A DNA stretch of 64,000 nt, from positions 1-64,000 of the forward strand of contig JAJPJE010000060.1 of the NCBI GenBank assembly GCA_021324365.1, read 5' to 3'. Positions 53,375 through 61,932 of the stretch are shown in pieces. The position numbers were made by a program, and so were the translations under genes. The stretch is from Terriglobia bacterium (GTDB lineage: Bacteria; Acidobacteriota; Terriglobia; Terriglobales; Acidobacteriaceae). How positions within the stretch are numbered: position 1 is the first letter of the stretch; each line of letters opens with the position of its first letter. The notes beneath the pieces are model-generated. The model was given only the letters and a program-made list of their open reading frames with translations. It was not told the DNA's origin and ran no database searches.

Positions 53375-54511
53375 ATGAAGCTGAGTTCGAAGGTCACCCT
53401 GGTTTGCGCTGTCGTTGTGATCGCCGCGAGTCCTCTGCTCGCACGCACCCGTTGGACGTTGGAACAAGCCGGCACCTGGTATCAGCAACAACCGTGGTTG
53501 GTGGGCAGCGACTTTATTCCCGACGATGCCATAAACCAGCTGGAAATGTGGCAGGCCAATACTTTCGATCCGAAGGAAATCGACCGCGAACTCGGTTGGG
53601 CCGAATCCCTCGGCATGACCACCATGCGCGTCTTTCTCCACGACTTGCTCTGGGAGCAGGACGCAACCGGTTTCAAACAGCGACTGGATCAGTTTCTCGC
53701 AATTTGTCAGCGGCATCATATACGCCCACTCCTGGTTCTATTCGATTCGTGTTGGGATCCGGATCCGAAGCTTGGCCGGCAGCATGCGCCGATTCCCGGT
53801 GTTCACAACTCCGGATGGGTGCAGAGCCCCGGCAATAACGCTCTCAAGGATGCAAAGCAATATCCGCGGCTGAAGGCGTATGTTGTCGGCGTTATCGGCG
53901 CGTTTGCGAAGGATACGCGTGTTCTCGGATGGGATCTTTGGAACGAACCGGACAACGACGGCGGAGGTTCCTATCAACATCTGGCCAACAAAGAAGAACT
54001 GGTTGCGGCTTTGCTCCCGCAGGTCTTCGAATGGGCGAGGTCCGTAAATCCTTCTCAGCCACTCACCAGTGGCGTTTGGGCAGGCTCAGCCGAGGAGTGG
54101 AGCGATCCGGGAAAGTGGGCTCCGATTCAGCGCACACAATTGCAGGAGTCGGACGTCATTTCGTTTCACAATTACGGTTGGCCTGAAGATTTCGAAGCGC
54201 ACGTAATCGCTCTCGAACGCTTGCACCGGCCGATCCTGTGTACGGAGTACATGGCGCGTTCCGTCGGCAGCACCTTCGACACCGTTCTTCCCGTGGCAAT
54301 GAAGTATCACGTCGCGGCCATCAATTGGGGCTTCGTTGCGGGTAAAACGCAGACGTATCTCCCATGGGAATCATGGCAACACCCGTATGTAAAAACTCAG
54401 CCACCAATCTGGTTTCACGACATCTTTAGAAAAGACGGGACTCCCTACCGTGAGCGCGAGATTCAGCTTATTCGCGCGCTGATCGGCAATTCAAAAGAAA
54501 TATCAAAATGA
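53375..54511 (+). CDS. Secreted GH5-like glycoside hydrolase
   Basis: A 378-residue exported protein with a signal peptide (VTLVCAVVVIAASPLLA). The TIM-barrel core has DLWNEPDN near residue 190 (acid/base Glu after Asn, clan GH-A) and a second conserved Glu in ILCTEYMAR (expected nucleophile), with HNYGWP before it. Closest in style to family 5 cellulases/mannanases; the polysaccharide is unknown. The start is ATG 53375; a TTG three bases upstream is less likely. Nine bases separate it from trmO, so the pair should share the sigma-54-type promoter at 53199. Confidence 0.85.
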   Translation: MKLSSKVTLVCAVVVIAASPLLARTRWTLEQAGTWYQQQPWLVGSDFIPDDAINQLEMWQANTFDPKEIDRELGWAESLGMTTMRVFLHDLLWEQDATGFKQRLDQFLAICQRHHIRPLLVLFDSCWDPDPKLGRQHAPIPGVHNSGWVQSPGNNALKDAKQYPRLKAYVVGVIGAFAKDTRVLGWDLWNEPDNDGGGSYQHLANKEELVAALLPQVFEWARSVNPSQPLTSGVWAGSAEEWSDPGKWAPIQRTQLQESDVISFHNYGWPEDFEAHVIALERLHRPILCTEYMARSVGSTFDTVLPVAMKYHVAAINWGFVAGKTQTYLPWESWQHPYVKTQPPIWFHDIFRKDGTPYREREIQLIRALIGNSKEISK

Positions 54512-54520
54512 GGTTTTCGA

Positions 54521-54970
54521 ATGTTCTCGATGCGGCCAATTGGGTTTATCAGCAGTCCCTATAAGGATGGCCAGAAGATTCCGAAGGGCCTTGGTGTAAA
54601 GCACGATGCCGAAGGCGTGTTGGAGATTTTGCCGGAGTTCGAACAGGGGCTATTGGATATCGAAGGGTTTTCACACCTCTTCGTCTTATGGGCGTTCGAT
54701 CGCTCGAAGGAATCTCTCCTTGTCGTAACTCCGCCCAGCGATAACCGGCCTCATGGAGTGTTTGCGACGCGCGCACCAGTGCGGCCCAATCCGATTGCCT
54801 TGACTGTCGTTCGATTGCTTCGCCGTGAAGGTCCGAAACTTCATGTGCGCGGAATCGATATGCTCGACCACACGCCGATTCTTGATATCAAACCGTATCT
54901 CTCTAGCGTTCCCGAGGATCAGTTGAAGCGAGGCTGGCTCGCCGAAGCCGAAGCTCGTGCTCAGAAATAG
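54521..54970 (+). CDS. trmO: tRNA (N6-threonylcarbamoyladenosine)-methyltransferase TrmO/TsaA
   Basis: A 149-residue TsaA-like protein with IGFISSPYKD at the N-terminus and the SAM-binding signature GVFATRAPVRPNPIALT. E. coli TrmO methylates t6A37 in tRNA-Thr; it has an extra C-terminal domain that is absent here, so this is a minimal form and the substrate is uncertain. It is nine bases downstream of the GH5-like gene. Confidence 0.88.
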   Translation: MFSMRPIGFISSPYKDGQKIPKGLGVKHDAEGVLEILPEFEQGLLDIEGFSHLFVLWAFDRSKESLLVVTPPSDNRPHGVFATRAPVRPNPIALTVVRLLRREGPKLHVRGIDMLDHTPILDIKPYLSSVPEDQLKRGWLAEAEARAQK

Positions 54971-55007
54971 CCTCTGGTCTCCACTAATCTGCCGCTCCGC
55001 CCGAAGG

Positions 55008-55514
55008 TCACTGTTTTGAAGTCGGCGGCTTCGGCTGTCTTTTGATGACTTCCGCGGCGGGAAGCTCATTGCCGTTCCTGTCAACATAGTGGATGTCGAA
55101 TGCACCGTCGATCACATCGTAAAACAGACACGTTGCGGTGCAGGTGAATTGATGAACTTCTTTCGCGGGAAGAAAAACGTAATCTCCGTTTTTAACCTCG
55201 TGAGGCTCTTGGCCTCTCACTTCCAATGTGCCGTTTCCAGCGAGGAACATGAGCTGCTCATTAGCGGAGTGCCAATGCCATGCGATAAGACAATTCGCCT
55301 CAACCTTGGCCAGAATGGTCGCAGCGCCGTTACTCGGATCACCATGAACGGCGGACAACGTCATGCAGGAAGGAAGCACCGGGAGGTGGCTGAAGTGAGT
55401 CGATGAAACTGATGCAATACTCATCTGATCGCTTCCGCTTTGTGCTATCGCAAGTACTGAAAGCAGGCAAGAGGCAATTGCAAGCACAGAAGCGGCAGCC
55501 AGTATCCTTCGCAT
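55008..55514 (-). CDS. Exported cupin protein
   Basis: A 168-residue protein with a signal peptide (ILAAASVLAIASCLLSVLAIA) and a single cupin domain. Motif one is AWHWHSANEQLMFLAGNG (His-x-His and Glu metal ligands) and motif two is GDYVFLPAKEVHQF with the fourth His ligand. It probably binds a divalent metal in the periplasm; it could be a dioxygenase, isomerase or binding protein. A GAGGTGGGG ribosome site precedes the ATG. Convergent with trmO. Confidence 0.87.
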   Translation of the reverse strand: MRRILAAASVLAIASCLLSVLAIAQSGSDQMSIASVSSTHFSHLPVLPSCMTLSAVHGDPSNGAATILAKVEANCLIAWHWHSANEQLMFLAGNGTLEVRGQEPHEVKNGDYVFLPAKEVHQFTCTATCLFYDVIDGAFDIHYVDRNGNELPAAEVIKRQPKPPTSKQ

Positions 55515-55642
55515 ACCCCACCTCGTAACCGTGATTTTGCGCGGAGTATAGCAGAACGGTTCCTATCCTTAACATCGGCATTCTCACGGTAACGTTCTCG
55601 GCTGCTGGCCGTCTAAACCGGACAGTGGAAAGGACCCGCCTG

Positions 55643-56127
55643 ATGCGAATCGCTGTAGGCTCGCTTTGTCTGCTGCTTGTTTGTTCAACCCTCAAATCGC
55701 AAACTACGCCCAGCACGTAGTGGGTGTGAATTTCGGCGCCGGCTTTCTGAACGCGCAGGACGCGGAGGAAATCAAGAAAGCGGTTGCGAGTTCAACCGCG
55801 GACGTGAATCTTACAGGCGCGGCGCTCGATGAATATGCCGCCAAGGACCACGAAAATGATGGATCGGCGCATCCGCAAGTGGGCCATGCCACGGTTGACG
55901 ATGCGGCAGCCTGCATCGATCACATCGTGAAAGTAACAGGCATCGATCATGTCGGCATTGGCAGCGACTTCGATGGAATCGGAACTGTGCCTCGAGGTCT
56001 GGAAGATGTCTCCAGGATGCCGAACCTCACAGCGGCCTTATTGAGACTCGGCTACAGCGAGGCCGACATCCAGAAGATGATGGGCGGGAACTACCTGCGA
56101 GTGATTCGCGAAGTGGTCGGCCAGTAA
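55643..56127 (+). pseudogene. Membrane dipeptidase (M19), internally deleted remnant
   Basis: ATG 55643 opens a signal peptide (MRIAVGSLCLLLVCSTLKSQ) that stops in frame about 25 codons later. In the next frame, from about 55715, coding resumes as the C-terminal third of an M19 dipeptidase: VVGVNFGAGFLNAQDAEEI, then IDHVGIGSDFDGIG with the metal-site Asp, and the ending PNLTAALLRLGYSEADIQKM. About 200-250 residues of the middle, with most metal ligands, are gone. The remnant is an in-place deletion with frameshift and is almost certainly inactive. Confidence 0.75.
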
Positions 56128-56134
56128 AAAAGGA

Positions 56135-56830
56135 TCACGCGGGCTTCGCGTACGATCCGGGACTGTCGGCAGTTGCGCGCCACTGCGGTTTGCGCTTATG
56201 CTGGGCTTCCGAGAGCGCCCGCCGAACACCTTCTGCGTCGAAGTCTGTCGCATACACCGGAGTGCCGGGTTGCTGCCGCCAGGAATCATCAAGCCTACCG
56301 GCATCGACCGGATCGAAGCCAAGCTGGTTCACGAGATCCATCACAATTTTCTTCGCTGCCGGATCGTCTCCTGCCACGGGCAAGGCGATTCGTCCAGGAC
56401 TCCCAGCGGGCTTGCCGCGTTCCAGTAGATGTTTTGCATAAATGTTGTTGAAGACCTTTATGACCGGGCGGCCGAGTTGCTTCTCGACCCAGCGGCTTTC
56501 GGGCATGCCGGCTTCGATCTCGGCAATGCGGCCATCACGCTGCTGCGGATAGTAATTGCCGGTATCGATCACCACAACATTCTTTGGCACGTCCGCAAAC
56601 AGATTTTTGGAGAGATCGGTGATGTGTTTCTCAGGAATCGTGACGATTACGACATCTCCGCAATGAGCAGCTTCTTCGACCGTAACCGGCGTCGCTCCTG
56701 TTTCTTCGACAAGATTCTTGAGCGATGCCGGCCCTCGAGAATTCGCTACAAACACTTGATGTCCAAGAGCAGTCAGCCTGCGTGTGAGGTTGCCACCAAT
56801 GTTTCCTGCGCCGATGATTCCGATCTTCAT
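56135..56830 (-). CDS. NADPH-dependent F420 reductase-like oxidoreductase
   Basis: A 231-residue protein with the N-terminal dinucleotide fold GIIGAGNIGGNLTRRL and the conserved VIVTIPEKH and VIDTGNYYP segments of the F420-dependent NADP reductase family (PF03807). In bacteria lacking F420 these proteins often act as NAD(P)-dependent reductases of unknown substrate. Nothing nearby indicates F420 synthesis. Start ATG 56830 gives the canonical opening. Confidence 0.87.
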   Translation of the reverse strand: MKIGIIGAGNIGGNLTRRLTALGHQVFVANSRGPASLKNLVEETGATPVTVEEAAHCGDVVIVTIPEKHITDLSKNLFADVPKNVVVIDTGNYYPQQRDGRIAEIEAGMPESRWVEKQLGRPVIKVFNNIYAKHLLERGKPAGSPGRIALPVAGDDPAAKKIVMDLVNQLGFDPVDAGRLDDSWRQQPGTPVYATDFDAEGVRRALSEAQHKRKPQWRATADSPGSYAKPA

Positions 56831-56929
56831 GGAAACTCCTTGAGGTTGGTTTGATGCATATTTGGATTCATCGCAAATTCGATTGGAAACAGTTTTGAGA
56901 AACTCGGGTTACGTGCTACAGGTCCAAAG

Positions 56930-57421
56930 ATGAAACACTTCGCTGCGAGCTTCGCCCTCCTAGTAATGTCACTCTGCGCCATCGCCGCGGCCCAGAGCGA
57001 GCAGGAATTGAAATTGCGGCTCATCGTACCGAAGCCCGATGTCTGCCTGAACGATGATTCGCTGCCTCTCGAGATCGTGTTGATGAATGAAGGTGGCAAG
57101 CCAATCTCCGTGTACATGTCGAGCCTTTCCGAGTTCTCATTCACGAGCGAAAGACGGGAACAAAATAGAAGTACGGTCCAGACGTTCAACGACGATAAGC
57201 CCACTGCTGATGCGGCGAAAGCCTCGCCGATCACCATCGAGCCACACTCATCGCTGGTTATTCCGCTGCGCCATGACATCTCAGCACAGTTCTTCTATGG
57301 AGCCGACGTTTACTCATTGAAAGTTGGATACCGCGACATCGCCGCGAGAACGGCGAAGAACGCGTTCGTCGGACACGTGACCTCGAACTTCGCTTTGTTT
57401 CGGAGAGTGGACTGCCAGTAA
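56930..57421 (+). CDS. Exported protein of unknown function
   Basis: A 163-residue protein with a signal peptide (FAASFALLVMSLCAIAAAQ). The mature part looks like one immunoglobulin-type beta sandwich: LPLEIVLMNEGGKPISVYMS is a typical strand pair, and IEPHSSLVIPLRHDI follows. Often such proteins are lipoprotein-like envelope factors, but no lipobox is visible. Divergent from the F420-type gene and convergent with the molybdoenzyme operon. Confidence 0.7.
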   Translation: MKHFAASFALLVMSLCAIAAAQSEQELKLRLIVPKPDVCLNDDSLPLEIVLMNEGGKPISVYMSSLSEFSFTSERREQNRSTVQTFNDDKPTADAAKASPITIEPHSSLVIPLRHDISAQFFYGADVYSLKVGYRDIAARTAKNAFVGHVTSNFALFRRVDCQ

Positions 57422-57463
57422 CCCACCTTTTGCTTTCCTTGAGCATAGGGTAAGCAAAGTCCG

Positions 57464-57706
57464 CTACCCGCACCTGCCTGTCCCGTGGCACGGGCGGGAT
57501 TTGCTGTTGCAGGTACCTGGTTCTGCAAGTTCCCCATCGGGTCCGATGCAGGTCTGGGTGTGCATGCACCAGAAAAGACCTTCGTTCGACGACTGAACCG
57601 TGGGATCGGGTTCCGCCTCGATGAACTGCCCTTTCCAGCGGAGGGCGGTGCAGAGATCAGGATGCCTGGTGTCAAACCTTTCCAGATCGCAATGTTGGTT
57701 GATCAT
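57464..57706 (-). CDS. Cysteine-rich 80-residue protein, fourth gene of the molybdoenzyme operon
   Basis: An 80-residue cytoplasmic protein without signal peptide that contains seven cysteines (positions 6, 19, 47, 53, 66, 73, 79), four of them in the last 30 residues. Its ATG at 57706 overlaps the stop of the FAD-subunit gene as ATGA, the coupling expected of a genuine operon gene. Reading: CDLERFDTRHPDLCTALRWK, then LFWCMHTQTCIGPDGEL. I recognise no family. Given the operon it may bind an iron-sulfur cluster or help insert cofactors into the dehydrogenase. Confidence 0.75.
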   Translation of the reverse strand: MINQHCDLERFDTRHPDLCTALRWKGQFIEAEPDPTVQSSNEGLFWCMHTQTCIGPDGELAEPGTCNSKSRPCHGTGRCG

Positions 57707-58695
57707 GCCTGCTCCCCCGTCGCGGCCTGCAGGAGCGCGCGCTTTACGGCGACCCGGGTCAGTTGGATTTTGTAAGCGTTCCGGCTGAGCGGTTTTGCAG
57801 CAGCCACCGCAGCCTTGCCCGCAGCGTCCGCCGTCTGTTCGGTGATCGCTTTCCCGGAAATTGCATCGGCCGCTTCTTTCGATACCCATGGAACTGGCGC
57901 GACCGCGCCGAGCACGATTCTCGCGGACTGCACAGTGTTGCCGTTCATCTTCAGAGCAACCGACGCGAGTGACAATGGCCAGTCGAATGAATACTTCTGC
58001 CGGACTTCGTACTGGGCAGTTTTCAGATTCTCCGGCGCGGGCAGCAGGATGTCGGTTACAAATTCATTGGGCTTGAGATCATGTTCACGTTCGCCTGTGG
58101 ATTTCGGGGTCAGGTAAAACTTCTCTAAGATGACTTCGCGCGTGCCGCCAGGCCCAAACAAGCGAACGGATGCACCGTACACGATCAGGGCTGGAGCAAT
58201 CGTAGACGGAGCAACAAAGAACGCCGGACCGTCATTGCCGAGGATCGCGCCGTAGCGGTTGTCGCCTTCAATCATCAGCGACTTGCCATCGGGCCCCTGC
58301 GCGAGCAGCCCCATGCCATTCCGGTAATACCAGCAGCGCGGACGCTGGCAGAGATTGCCGCCAATTGTTGCCATGTTACGAATCTGCGGGCTGGCAGCTT
58401 CATCCGCGGCATAGGCGAGCATCGGATAATGCCGGCGAACATCGGCATTATCTGCGAGCTGCACCAGTCGAGTGAGCGCACCAATTTTTAATCCCGCACG
58501 CGGCGCAAAGCTGATCGTATCCAGCCCCGCGATTGACTTGATATTGACCAACCGCTTCGGGCTCTCGACATCGTCCTTCATCAGCGCCAGGAGATCGGTA
58601 CCACCCGCGAACACCGCCGCTTGCGACCAGTCGCTACCGAGCAGTTGCACGGCCTGTTCCTTGGAAGTTGGCGATGTGTATTCGAAGGAATGCAT
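57703..58695 (-). CDS. FAD-binding subunit of xanthine dehydrogenase-family enzyme (PaoB/YagS-like)
   Basis: A 330-residue subunit with FAGGTDLLALMKDD and ATIGGNLCQRPRCWYYR, matching the CoxM/PaoB FAD-binding fold and its IGGN FAD motif. In E. coli PaoB a loop after the CWYFRD-like segment holds cysteines for a [4Fe-4S] cluster (from memory); here that loop (NGMGLLAQGPDGKSLMIEGD) has no Cys, leaving only the pair in CQRPRC. Transfers electrons from the FeS subunit to an acceptor. Its ATG overlaps the stop of the catalytic subunit gene by one base. Confidence 0.93.
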   Translation of the reverse strand: MHSFEYTSPTSKEQAVQLLGSDWSQAAVFAGGTDLLALMKDDVESPKRLVNIKSIAGLDTISFAPRAGLKIGALTRLVQLADNADVRRHYPMLAYAADEAASPQIRNMATIGGNLCQRPRCWYYRNGMGLLAQGPDGKSLMIEGDNRYGAILGNDGPAFFVAPSTIAPALIVYGASVRLFGPGGTREVILEKFYLTPKSTGEREHDLKPNEFVTDILLPAPENLKTAQYEVRQKYSFDWPLSLASVALKMNGNTVQSARIVLGAVAPVPWVSKEAADAISGKAITEQTADAAGKAAVAAAKPLSRNAYKIQLTRVAVKRALLQAATGEQA

Positions 58696-61091
58696 TACGC
58701 TACTCCTTTCGAGGAAGTCGTCTTGTGCAATGCGGACAGCACGCGATCCGGCGTCAGCGGCAGGAAAGGCACACGCACACCAATGGCATTCGCGACCGCA
58801 TTCGAGATCGCCGCGCCTGGAGAAATGACAGGAGGTTCGCCGAGCCCGATAACGCCGCGCTCGTCGTAGCCTTTGCCGGTCATCATGTGAACAACCAGCT
58901 CGGGAATGTCTCCGTATCCTGCGAGACGGTAGTGCTCCATGTCGGCATTGAGCATGCGTCCGGTCACCGGATCGAGAACCTTCTCTTCATAGAGCGCATA
59001 GCTGATACCCATGATGAGCGCTCCGTAGCACTGGCTCTCGGCCGTCTTGAGGTTGATCACCAGGCCGCAGTCCTGAACAGCAACCATCTTGTTCACGGTC
59101 ACAATGCCTGTCTCCGTGTCGACAGAAACATCTGCCATCTGCACGCCACCGGCGCCGCTGTTGGTCAGATCGGGAGGCTCCTGCTTGTTCGGATTCTTCC
59201 CTTGCGACGTGATCGGCATAGCGCCAATGCGCGCACATGCTTCTTTCCAGCTCAGGCTGCGGCTCGGATCGGCAGTTACGAAAACCTTGCCGCCTTTGGC
59301 CGAAAGCTGATCGGGCGTAGCGTTCAGCGCAGGCGCCGCCTTGGCAAAGACCTGCTTCAGCGCATTGACTGCTCCGCGCCGCGTCGAACTCGAAACGCCG
59401 CCAATCGTAGTGCTGCCACCGGAGCCACCCGAAACCGGATACTTACTATCGCCGATAAGCAGCTTGATCTGGTCGATTGGAATTCCGAGCGTTTCTGCCG
59501 CAACCATCAAGATGGCGGTTCGCGTTCCAGTACCGAGATCCTGTGTGCCCATCTTGATCTCGACTGCGCCATCCGGATAGACGGTGAAATCACAGTTGCT
59601 TGCGTGACCACGGCCGCCCCACGTGTGCAGGGACAGACCCATGCCTCGTTTGATGGGACCAGCCGTCTTGTCGCCCCGCGCGTGCCAGCGGCTCTTCCAG
59701 CCCATGAGTTCATCGGCCTTGGCGAATTCCTCTGTATACGTTTTCGCACGTGGACCGGTCATCTCGATATTTTTCAGCAGGAAGGCCATCGGATCCATGT
59801 TCAGCTTCGCGGCCATGTCGTCGAAGGCGCACAACGTGAGTACCGCTGCCTGAGGATGGTTTGGCGCGCGCCACGCCCTTGCCGGACCTCCATTCGTCGC
59901 AACAGACGTGTGCTCGAGCCGCTGATTGGGAACATCGAAGACGTAAGGGATAGGAGGCATACCACCGCCGCCCGGCCCACCTGTTCCCCAGGAACTCGAT
60001 TGCCAAACCAGCAGTTCGCCATCTTTCTTCGCGCCCAGTTTTACACGTGCGAATGCAGAGGGACGCGCACCCGCAACCTCAAGTTCGGCCCGGCGTTCGA
60101 GCATCATTTTCACTGGTGCTCCGCCCGCCTGCTTCGACAGTTGAGCGGCGACAATTGCCCATCGATCGGGACTAAACTTGCTACCGAACCCGCCACCAAC
60201 GTTCTGCTGCTGCATATGAATGTTTGAAGCCGGAATACCGAGCGGCTCCGCCATTTGTCCGGCCATCCCCGAAACATTCTGTGTCGAGATCTGTACCTCG
60301 ATGTGATCGCCGGGCCCCCATGCGGCTACAGCACCATGAGGTTCCAGACAGCAATGCGTGATCACCGGAACACCGTAGAGACCTTCGCTCACAACTTCGG
60401 ACTCTTTGAATGCGGCAGCCGGGTCGCCTTGAGTCTTCGCGGCCTGCTTCTTGAACGGCGACTTTGGTTTCTGCACTGCTGGCTTGATTTGCGCGGTCCG
60501 AATCGCGGCAAGCACGCTCTTGTCCACACCTTCTTTGCCGGCAGCGTCCAGAAATTCCTGAGCAGGCTGGAAGGTGATGCCGTCACGCTTTACGCGGGCG
60601 ATTACATCCTCATCAGGCACCTGGTTCTGGAACATGTTGATAAGGTCGTCCATGCTCAGCGGCCCGGTGTCTTCCTGAGCGCTCTTTGGCTCCGACCAAT
60701 CGTCGACCATATGCGGCAGAACCTCGTATTCCACCTTGATGGCGCGAACCGCATCTTCAGCAGTCCCTTCATCCACCGCAGCAACTCCGACGATGTCATC
60801 TCCAGCCCAGAAGATTTCACTGCCGGGACCCTGCACCACCTTCACAGCTTTCACACCCGCCATCTTTTCAGCTGCGCTGGTGTCGACACTCTTTACTTTG
60901 CAGTGGGCATACGGGGAGCGGACCATCAGTCCGAAGAGCAAGCCTTCGGGGTTGTAGTCGTAGGTGTACTTCGCGCGTCCAGAAGACTTGCTGGGTCCAT
61001 CGACGCGCGACACCCGACTGCCGATTACCGAGCGGTCTTTCGCATCCGGCCAGGAATAGGGCGTTTTGTCTTTATCGGTAACGGGACTCAT
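58695..61091 (-). CDS. Molybdopterin-binding catalytic subunit of xanthine dehydrogenase-family enzyme (PaoC/YagR-like)
   Basis: A 798-residue catalytic subunit that should oxidise an aldehyde or N-heterocycle with water. N-terminal hammerhead SRVDGPSKSSGRAKYTYDY, Moco region GGGFGSKFSPDRWAI and FDVPNQRLEHTSVATNGGPARAWRAPNHPQA, and the C-terminal GLGEPPVISPGAA with the catalytic Glu. An extra ~80-residue segment at about 143-221 (GPLSMDDLINMFQNQVPDED and KPAVQKPKSPFKKQ) interrupts the usual domain boundary. The gap to the FeS-subunit gene is three bases. Physiological substrate unknown. Confidence 0.93.
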   Translation of the reverse strand: MSPVTDKDKTPYSWPDAKDRSVIGSRVSRVDGPSKSSGRAKYTYDYNPEGLLFGLMVRSPYAHCKVKSVDTSAAEKMAGVKAVKVVQGPGSEIFWAGDDIVGVAAVDEGTAEDAVRAIKVEYEVLPHMVDDWSEPKSAQEDTGPLSMDDLINMFQNQVPDEDVIARVKRDGITFQPAQEFLDAAGKEGVDKSVLAAIRTAQIKPAVQKPKSPFKKQAAKTQGDPAAAFKESEVVSEGLYGVPVITHCCLEPHGAVAAWGPGDHIEVQISTQNVSGMAGQMAEPLGIPASNIHMQQQNVGGGFGSKFSPDRWAIVAAQLSKQAGGAPVKMMLERRAELEVAGARPSAFARVKLGAKKDGELLVWQSSSWGTGGPGGGGMPPIPYVFDVPNQRLEHTSVATNGGPARAWRAPNHPQAAVLTLCAFDDMAAKLNMDPMAFLLKNIEMTGPRAKTYTEEFAKADELMGWKSRWHARGDKTAGPIKRGMGLSLHTWGGRGHASNCDFTVYPDGAVEIKMGTQDLGTGTRTAILMVAAETLGIPIDQIKLLIGDSKYPVSGGSGGSTTIGGVSSSTRRGAVNALKQVFAKAAPALNATPDQLSAKGGKVFVTADPSRSLSWKEACARIGAMPITSQGKNPNKQEPPDLTNSGAGGVQMADVSVDTETGIVTVNKMVAVQDCGLVINLKTAESQCYGALIMGISYALYEEKVLDPVTGRMLNADMEHYRLAGYGDIPELVVHMMTGKGYDERGVIGLGEPPVISPGAAISNAVANAIGVRVPFLPLTPDRVLSALHKTTSSKGVA

Positions 61092-61094
61092 CGG

Positions 61095-61724
61095 CTATGC
61101 TCCCTTCCTTCCGGCATGGACTACGCCGCGAATTCCTGCATAGGTTCCGCAGCGGCAGAAGTTTCCCGCCAATTCCTTACGCGCCTGTTCGGGAGTGGGA
61201 TTCGGATATTTATCGAGCAGCGCCTTAGTCGCAATCACAAACCCGGGCGTGCAGAAGCCGCACTGCTGCGCATCGTGATCGACAAACGACTGCTGGATGG
61301 GATGAATCTGATCGCCACGCGATAGACTTTCAATTGTCTCGATCTTCTTTCCCTGCGCGTCAATTGCAAGGACGGAACAGGCATACACTGTCTTGCCATC
61401 CATCAGCACGGTGCAGGCGCCGCACTCGGCACGATCGCATACGCGCTTGGCGCCGGTGATGTTGAAGTTGTTCCGTAATGCATCCAGCAAGGTGACGCGA
61501 GGCTCTAATTCGGCGCTGAGCTTTTCGCCATTCACCAGCAAGCTGATGGGAACCTTGCCCGGCCCAGAAACCGCAACTTCTTCTCCAGCCGCCAGCACCG
61601 TTTTGGGGCTTGCGACGACCGGGACAGTAGCTGCGATGGTGGATATCTTCAGAAAATCGCGCCGCGAAACGCCGGACGGCTCAACTTCTTCTTCGACGGG
61701 AGAAACAGGATCACTCCGCTTCAT
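61095..61724 (-). CDS. 2Fe-2S subunit with Tat signal (PaoA/YagT-like)
   Basis: A 209-residue subunit with a twin-arginine signal SRRDFLKIS followed by a hydrophobic stretch, so the folded complex is exported to the periplasm with its partners. Two [2Fe-2S] sets are complete: CDRAECGACTVLMDG plus C later in VYACSVLA, and CGFCTPGF with CRCGTY. First gene of the four-gene operon. It relays electrons from the molybdenum site to FAD. Confidence 0.94.
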   Translation of the reverse strand: MKRSDPVSPVEEEVEPSGVSRRDFLKISTIAATVPVVASPKTVLAAGEEVAVSGPGKVPISLLVNGEKLSAELEPRVTLLDALRNNFNITGAKRVCDRAECGACTVLMDGKTVYACSVLAIDAQGKKIETIESLSRGDQIHPIQQSFVDHDAQQCGFCTPGFVIATKALLDKYPNPTPEQARKELAGNFCRCGTYAGIRGVVHAGRKGA

Positions 61725-61885
61725 GAGGGCCTCGTGATAACTGGATCAGGTTAATGCGAATCGAACCGCACGAAATTTGCGACTGAGCGTGCCACAGAAT
61801 CCGCAAGGCAGATAAGTATACAAATTTTTCACGGAAGAGGACGCCCGCGAGAAAATTTGGTCACAGTGAGGTCATTCCAATACAG

Positions 61886-61922
61886 GAAAATAAAACGAGC
61901 GGCTCTGATTCTGGCCGCTCGT
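61886..61922 (-). terminator. Intrinsic terminator of cytochrome c gene
   Basis: Read on the - strand, a 9-bp stem (ACGAGCGGC / GCCGCTCGT, 61895-61922) is followed by TTTATTTTC. It separates the cytochrome c gene from the downstream molybdoenzyme operon. Confidence 0.8.
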
Positions 61923-61932
61923 CTGGGACGAC

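Noticed and set aside
58668-60227. 519-codon frame antisense to the molybdopterin subunit
   Set aside because: It mirrors a well-supported gene; the translation shows no family pattern and is rich in His/Arg/Cys as expected of an antisense frame.
60255-61325. 356-codon frame antisense to the FeS and catalytic subunits
   Set aside because: It crosses two real genes on the opposite strand and lacks recognisable domains.
61780-61794. TGGCACG on the minus strand upstream of the molybdoenzyme operon, as a sigma-54 -24 element
   Set aside because: The -12 half is TCGC shifted by one base, so the essential GG-to-GC spacing fails.
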